The translations under genes and the position numbers were made by a program. This document shows, one piece after another, positions 5,971 to 8,505 of a stretch of DNA of 8,505 nt. The stretch comes from Dehalococcoidia bacterium (GTDB taxonomy: Bacteria; Chloroflexota; Dehalococcoidia; GIF9; AB-539-J10): NCBI GenBank assembly GCA_023229725.1, contig JALNYR010000114.1, positions 1 to 8,505 of the forward strand, given 5' to 3'. Below the pieces are notes generated by a model. That model was not told the origin of the DNA and made no database searches. It saw nothing but the letters and a program-made list of their open reading frames with translations. The first letter of the stretch is position 1; every line of letters starts with the position of its first letter.

Positions 5971-5984
5971 TTCCTCCGGAGGAA
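5971..5984 (+). promoter_or_regulatory. ribosome binding site inside a perfect 14-nt palindrome
   Basis: TTCCTCCGGAGGAA is its own reverse complement. Its right half supplies the Shine-Dalgarno GGAGG (5978-5982), 11 nt before the ATG at 5994, which decides the start of the aminotransferase gene. The left half is anti-Shine-Dalgarno, but without a loop the two halves cannot fold tightly on one molecule. Confidence 0.6.
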
Positions 5985-5993
5985 GTCTGACGT

Positions 5994-7202
5994 ATGACGG
6001 CACAACTGAGCGCTATTGCAAAGGCAGTCAAGCCCTCGGCAACCCTTTCTCTGAAGAACGAAATCACGAGAATCGAGTCCGCGTACAAGCTCAAGATACT
6101 TGACCTCACGGCCGGCCAGCCGGACGTCGGTCCCACGCCGGACGTCCTCGCGGCGTTGGTCGAAGGCGGCAAGCTGCACAAGTACGGTCCAATCCCCGGC
6201 GAGGCCGGCCTGCGACCCCTCGTCGCTGAAGTGACCAACAGGGAGACCGGTTCGACTTTCACCGCCGAGCAGATCGTCATGACGGTCGGTGCGAAGGGCG
6301 GCATCGACACCGTTATGCGCGCTATCCTCGACCCCGGCGATGCCGTGGTCGTCCTGGCTCCGTACTGGGTCACCTACACCGAAGTGGTCGGCATCTGCGG
6401 CGGCACATCCGTCTGCGTCCCCTCGAAACCCGACCTGCATCCGGACCTCAAGGCGACCGCTGCGGCCGTGCAGGCGAACCGGACGAAGGCCCTTCTGTTC
6501 AGCTCGCCCAGCAACCCGACCGGCGCCGTCTACACGCGCGACGAGTTGGCCGAGTTGGCGCGCATCGCCCGCGAGGCGGGCATCTGGCTCATAGCGGACG
6601 AGATCTACCGGGAGTTCGCCTTCGACGGAAAGACGGCCCCGAGCATCTTCTCGGTGATTCTCCCGTACGACAAGACCGTACTCATCGACGGGCCATCCAA
6701 GCGCTTCGGCATCCCCGGCTGGCGTCTCGGATTTGTCGCCGGCCCGACCGAGCTCATCAAGGCCTGCAGTGCGATACTCGGTCACACCAGCAACGCCTCG
6801 CGCCCCATCCAGTACGCGGTACAGGTGGCGTACACCAGCGAGCAGGCCAGGCACGCAACTAAGACCATGGTGGCGCGCTACGAGAGGAACCGCGACCTTT
6901 TCGTCACGGGACTGAACGCCATCAAGGGCATCTCCTGTGCGAAGCCCGAGGGCGCCTTCTACTGCTTCCCCGACGTATCGGCGCTCTACGGCAAGTCGTA
7001 CGAGTACGACGGCGGCAAGGCGACTGTCAAGGACTCGATTGGCTTCCGGGACTTCCTGTTGAGGAGAGCCTTCGTGGCGGCCGTCGAGGGCGAACCCTTC
7101 GGCATGGATACGAATATCCGCTTCTCGCTCGCCATCAGCGAAGCTGACTGCGCCGCGGCGCTGAAGCACATCACGAACGCGGTCGCCGAGCTGCACGCCT
7201 GA
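5994..7202 (+). CDS. class I/II aminotransferase, aspartate-aminotransferase type
   Basis: The product has 402 residues, normal for fold-type I aminotransferases of the aspartate aminotransferase I-beta kind. Visible motifs are 'YGPIPGEAGLR' at 64-74, 'GAKGGIDTVMRAILDPGD' at 99-116, 'APYWVTY' at 122-128 (the aromatic residue that stacks on PLP), 'SNPTGA' at 173-178 with Asn174, 'ADEIY' at 201-205 with Asp202 and Tyr205, catalytic Lys236 in 'DGPSKRFGIPGWRLGF', Arg244, and Arg376 in 'NIRFSLA' as the substrate alpha-carboxylate ligand. The full set of key residues is present, so it should be active in the cytosol, most likely moving the amino group between aspartate and glutamate; a prephenate or aromatic substrate is possible. 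The start at 5994 has a strong ribosome binding site. It lies behind the threonine-synthase-like gene, to which aspartate metabolism could link it. Confidence 0.93.
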   Translation: MTAQLSAIAKAVKPSATLSLKNEITRIESAYKLKILDLTAGQPDVGPTPDVLAALVEGGKLHKYGPIPGEAGLRPLVAEVTNRETGSTFTAEQIVMTVGAKGGIDTVMRAILDPGDAVVVLAPYWVTYTEVVGICGGTSVCVPSKPDLHPDLKATAAAVQANRTKALLFSSPSNPTGAVYTRDELAELARIAREAGIWLIADEIYREFAFDGKTAPSIFSVILPYDKTVLIDGPSKRFGIPGWRLGFVAGPTELIKACSAILGHTSNASRPIQYAVQVAYTSEQARHATKTMVARYERNRDLFVTGLNAIKGISCAKPEGAFYCFPDVSALYGKSYEYDGGKATVKDSIGFRDFLLRRAFVAAVEGEPFGMDTNIRFSLAISEADCAAALKHITNAVAELHA

Positions 7203-7224
7203 CACATCACCCAGTCAACAGAGA

Positions 7225-7255
7225 AGCGGGGCGCCATGGCGCCCCGCTCTTGTTT
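7225..7255 (+). terminator. intrinsic terminator after the aminotransferase gene
   Basis: A perfect 24-nt palindrome at 7225-7248 (arms AGCGGGGCGCC and GGCGCCCCGCT around a central AT) is followed by CTTGTTT at 7249-7255. It begins 23 nt after the aminotransferase stop. On the - strand, after hisF, it is followed by TCTCTGTTGACTG, less T-rich; it could act in both directions. Confidence 0.8.
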
Positions 7256-7293
7256 CCCACAAATTGCCGGACCGCCCCCGATGGCGGCGCGTG

Positions 7294-8064
7294 CTAGAGC
7301 CTGACCGCGATGCCCCGCGAGCGGAGATACTCCTTCGCCTCGCGTACTGAAATCTCACCGAAGTGAAAGACCGAAGCCGCGAGTACCGCGGAGGCCTTTC
7401 CCTCGACCACTGCCTGGTAGAGATGTTCCAGTGTGCCGGCTCCGCCGGACGCCGTCACCGGGATGTGCACGGCTTCCGCCACCGCGCGGGTCATCTCGAT
7501 GTCGTATCCGTCCTTCGTGCCGTCGGCGTCCTTGCTCGTCAGCAGTATCTCGCCGGCGCCGAGGCGTTCCACCTGTCGCGCCCATTCGACAATGTCGAGG
7601 CCGGTGGACTCGTTGCCGCCGCTCACTACGACCTCCAACCGCGGTTTCCCGGAGCCGATGTGGTTCTTCTTACCATCGATGGCCACCACAAGGCGCGAAG
7701 CGCCGAAGCGGGTCGCAGCCTCCTTGATGAGCGCCGGGTTCTTCACAGCAGCCGTGTTGATGGAAACCTTCGCTGCACCGAGGTCGAACAGCGCCTGCAT
7801 GTCGTCGGTGCTGCGGATGCCGCCGCCGACGGCAAAGGGAATCGTCACGGCTTTCGCGAGCTTCTTCACCCACTCCATACGCGTGCCGCGGTTCTCAACC
7901 GTCGCCGCGATGTCGAGGATGACGATCTCGTCGGCTCCCTGGCGTTGATACGCCTTCGCAGCCTCAACGATGTCGCGAGCATCCCGCAGGTTCTCGAACT
8001 TGACCCCCTTCACCACACGACCGTCTTTCACATCCAGGCAGGGGATTACCTTCACTTCAGCCAT
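7294..8064 (-). CDS. hisF: imidazole glycerol phosphate synthase subunit HisF
   Basis: The product has 256 residues (E. coli HisF has 258). HisF is the cyclase subunit that, with glutaminase HisH, turns PRFAR and ammonia into imidazole-glycerol phosphate and AICAR in histidine synthesis. It is a TIM barrel. The catalytic aspartates are in place: Asp11 in 'IPCLDVKDGRVVKG' and Asp130 in 'LVVAIDGKK'. Phosphate-binding loops are visible at 'VGGGIRS' (79-85), 'SGG' and 'ASGGAG' (205-210). The start is the ATG at 8064, with GGGAG about 10 nt upstream; the longer frame to 8133 adds 23 residues without homology. No hisH, hisA or hisI is in the window, so hisF here is not in a visible his operon. It lies 95 nt behind ychF on the same strand. 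Confidence 0.97.
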   Translation of the reverse strand: MAEVKVIPCLDVKDGRVVKGVKFENLRDARDIVEAAKAYQRQGADEIVILDIAATVENRGTRMEWVKKLAKAVTIPFAVGGGIRSTDDMQALFDLGAAKVSINTAAVKNPALIKEAATRFGASRLVVAIDGKKNHIGSGKPRLEVVVSGGNESTGLDIVEWARQVERLGAGEILLTSKDADGTKDGYDIEMTRAVAEAVHIPVTASGGAGTLEHLYQAVVEGKASAVLAASVFHFGEISVREAKEYLRSRGIAVRL

Positions 8065-8159
8065 CGCTTCTTGCTCCCTTCGCCAGCAGTATGCGCGTCT
8101 CGCGTTCAATCGTTGGCAGCTCGAGAAAGCCACGGGCGGAGACTCCCGGAACCGGGGAA

Positions 8160-8505
8160 CTACACGTTGAAGAGGAAGTTGACCACGTCGCCATCCTGGA
8201 CGACGTAGTCCTTGCCCTCGAGGCGCAGAACGCCCCGCTTGCGAGCCTCGTGCTCCGTGCCGCAGGACACGAAGTCATCGTACGTGATGACCTCGGCTCG
8301 TATGAATCCCTTCTCGATATCGGAGTGCACCTTGCCTGCAGCCTGCGGCGCAGGCGTGCCGCGCTGCACCGTCCAGGCACGCGTTTCGTCAGGGCCGGTC
8401 GTCAGGAAGGACACAAGCCCGAGCACGTGCAAGCACTCGGACACGATGCGCTCGATGCTGCCGGCAGGCGCGCCGACCGCCTCACGGAACTCCGCCGCCT
8501 CCTCA
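8160..8505 (-). CDS. ychF: YchF/OLA1-family ATPase, C-terminal part (partial)
   Basis: The last 115 residues or so are visible, continuing past the right edge. A GTG at 8444 is internal, since the frame stays open and homologous ('EEAAEFREAVG' lies upstream of it). The C-terminal TGS-type domain is clear: 'LGLVSFLTTGPDETRAW', 'GTPAPQAAGKVHSDIEKGF', 'IRAEVITYDDF' and the ending 'GKDYVVQDGDVVNFLFNV', which is typical of YchF. YchF is an Obg-related nucleotide-binding protein that prefers ATP, associates with ribosomes and modulates oxidative-stress responses in E. coli. The G-domain lies outside the window. The gene precedes hisF on the - strand. Confidence 0.95.
   Translation of the reverse strand, partial: EEAAEFREAVGAPAGSIERIVSECLHVLGLVSFLTTGPDETRAWTVQRGTPAPQAAGKVHSDIEKGFIRAEVITYDDFVSCGTEHEARKRGVLRLEGKDYVVQDGDVVNFLFNV

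Noticed and set aside
5673..7205. 510-residue open frame on the - strand
   Set aside because: It is antisense to both PLP-enzyme genes, whose motifs are unmistakable; its translation is low-information and rich in Arg, Gly and Asp, as expected for a shadow frame.
8065..8159. Possible terminator between ychF and hisF (CCCGG-AA-CCGGG near 8143-8155)
   Set aside because: The stem is 5 bp with a 2-nt loop and no T-run; the two genes may be co-transcribed.
1..8505. A novel defence, mobile or biosynthetic system
   Set aside because: The window has no nuclease, toxin-antitoxin, transposase, recombinase, phage or synthase cluster, and the recognised genes are housekeeping or isolated enzymes.

Overview
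The window is GC-rich bacterial chromosome (roughly 60-65% G+C by eye) with ordinary, mostly housekeeping gene content. It holds six complete and recognisable protein genes, two complete genes of unknown function, and two genes cut by the window edges. I saw no rRNA, tRNA, CRISPR array, transposase, integrase or phage gene. The lineage cannot be fixed from this stretch. The lipoprotein with a BACON-like repeat, the high G+C and the gene content would suit Chloroflexota or another GC-rich environmental phylum, but that is a guess.

Layout. The left part reads on the + strand. It begins with the end of an HpcH/HpaI-type aldolase (to 166), then a 99-residue cysteine-rich protein (233-532), a secreted lipoprotein with a BACON-like domain and an odd Cys/Asp tail (678-1556), and a GNAT acetyltransferase (1836-2468). 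The acetyltransferase converges on a - strand pair: acpS (4484-4125), then a YifB/ComM-type AAA+ ATPase (4103-2586). A short intergenic region of about 200 bp separates acpS from two + strand PLP-enzyme genes: a threonine-synthase-like enzyme (4687-5859) and a class I aminotransferase of aspartate-aminotransferase type (5994-7202). The second has its own well-formed promoter and Shine-Dalgarno region. A perfect GC-rich palindrome at 7225-7248 closes the aminotransferase gene and faces hisF (8064-7294, - strand). Upstream of hisF on the - strand is the 3' end of ychF (8505-8160).

How the genes fit together. The two PLP enzymes plausibly touch the same pathway, since aspartate feeds homoserine and threonine synthesis, but they appear to be separately transcribed. 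acpS and yifB look co-transcribed (21-nt gap) without an obvious functional link. hisF stands apart from other his genes in this window.

I found no convincing undescribed multi-gene system. The points most worth a second look are small: the Cys-rich protein, the lipoprotein C-terminus, the duplicated start region with a five-codon mini-ORF before the threonine-synthase-like gene, and the inverted repeats packed around the aminotransferase promoter and ribosome binding site. No gene-free stretch exceeds 300 bases; the longest is 1557-1835.
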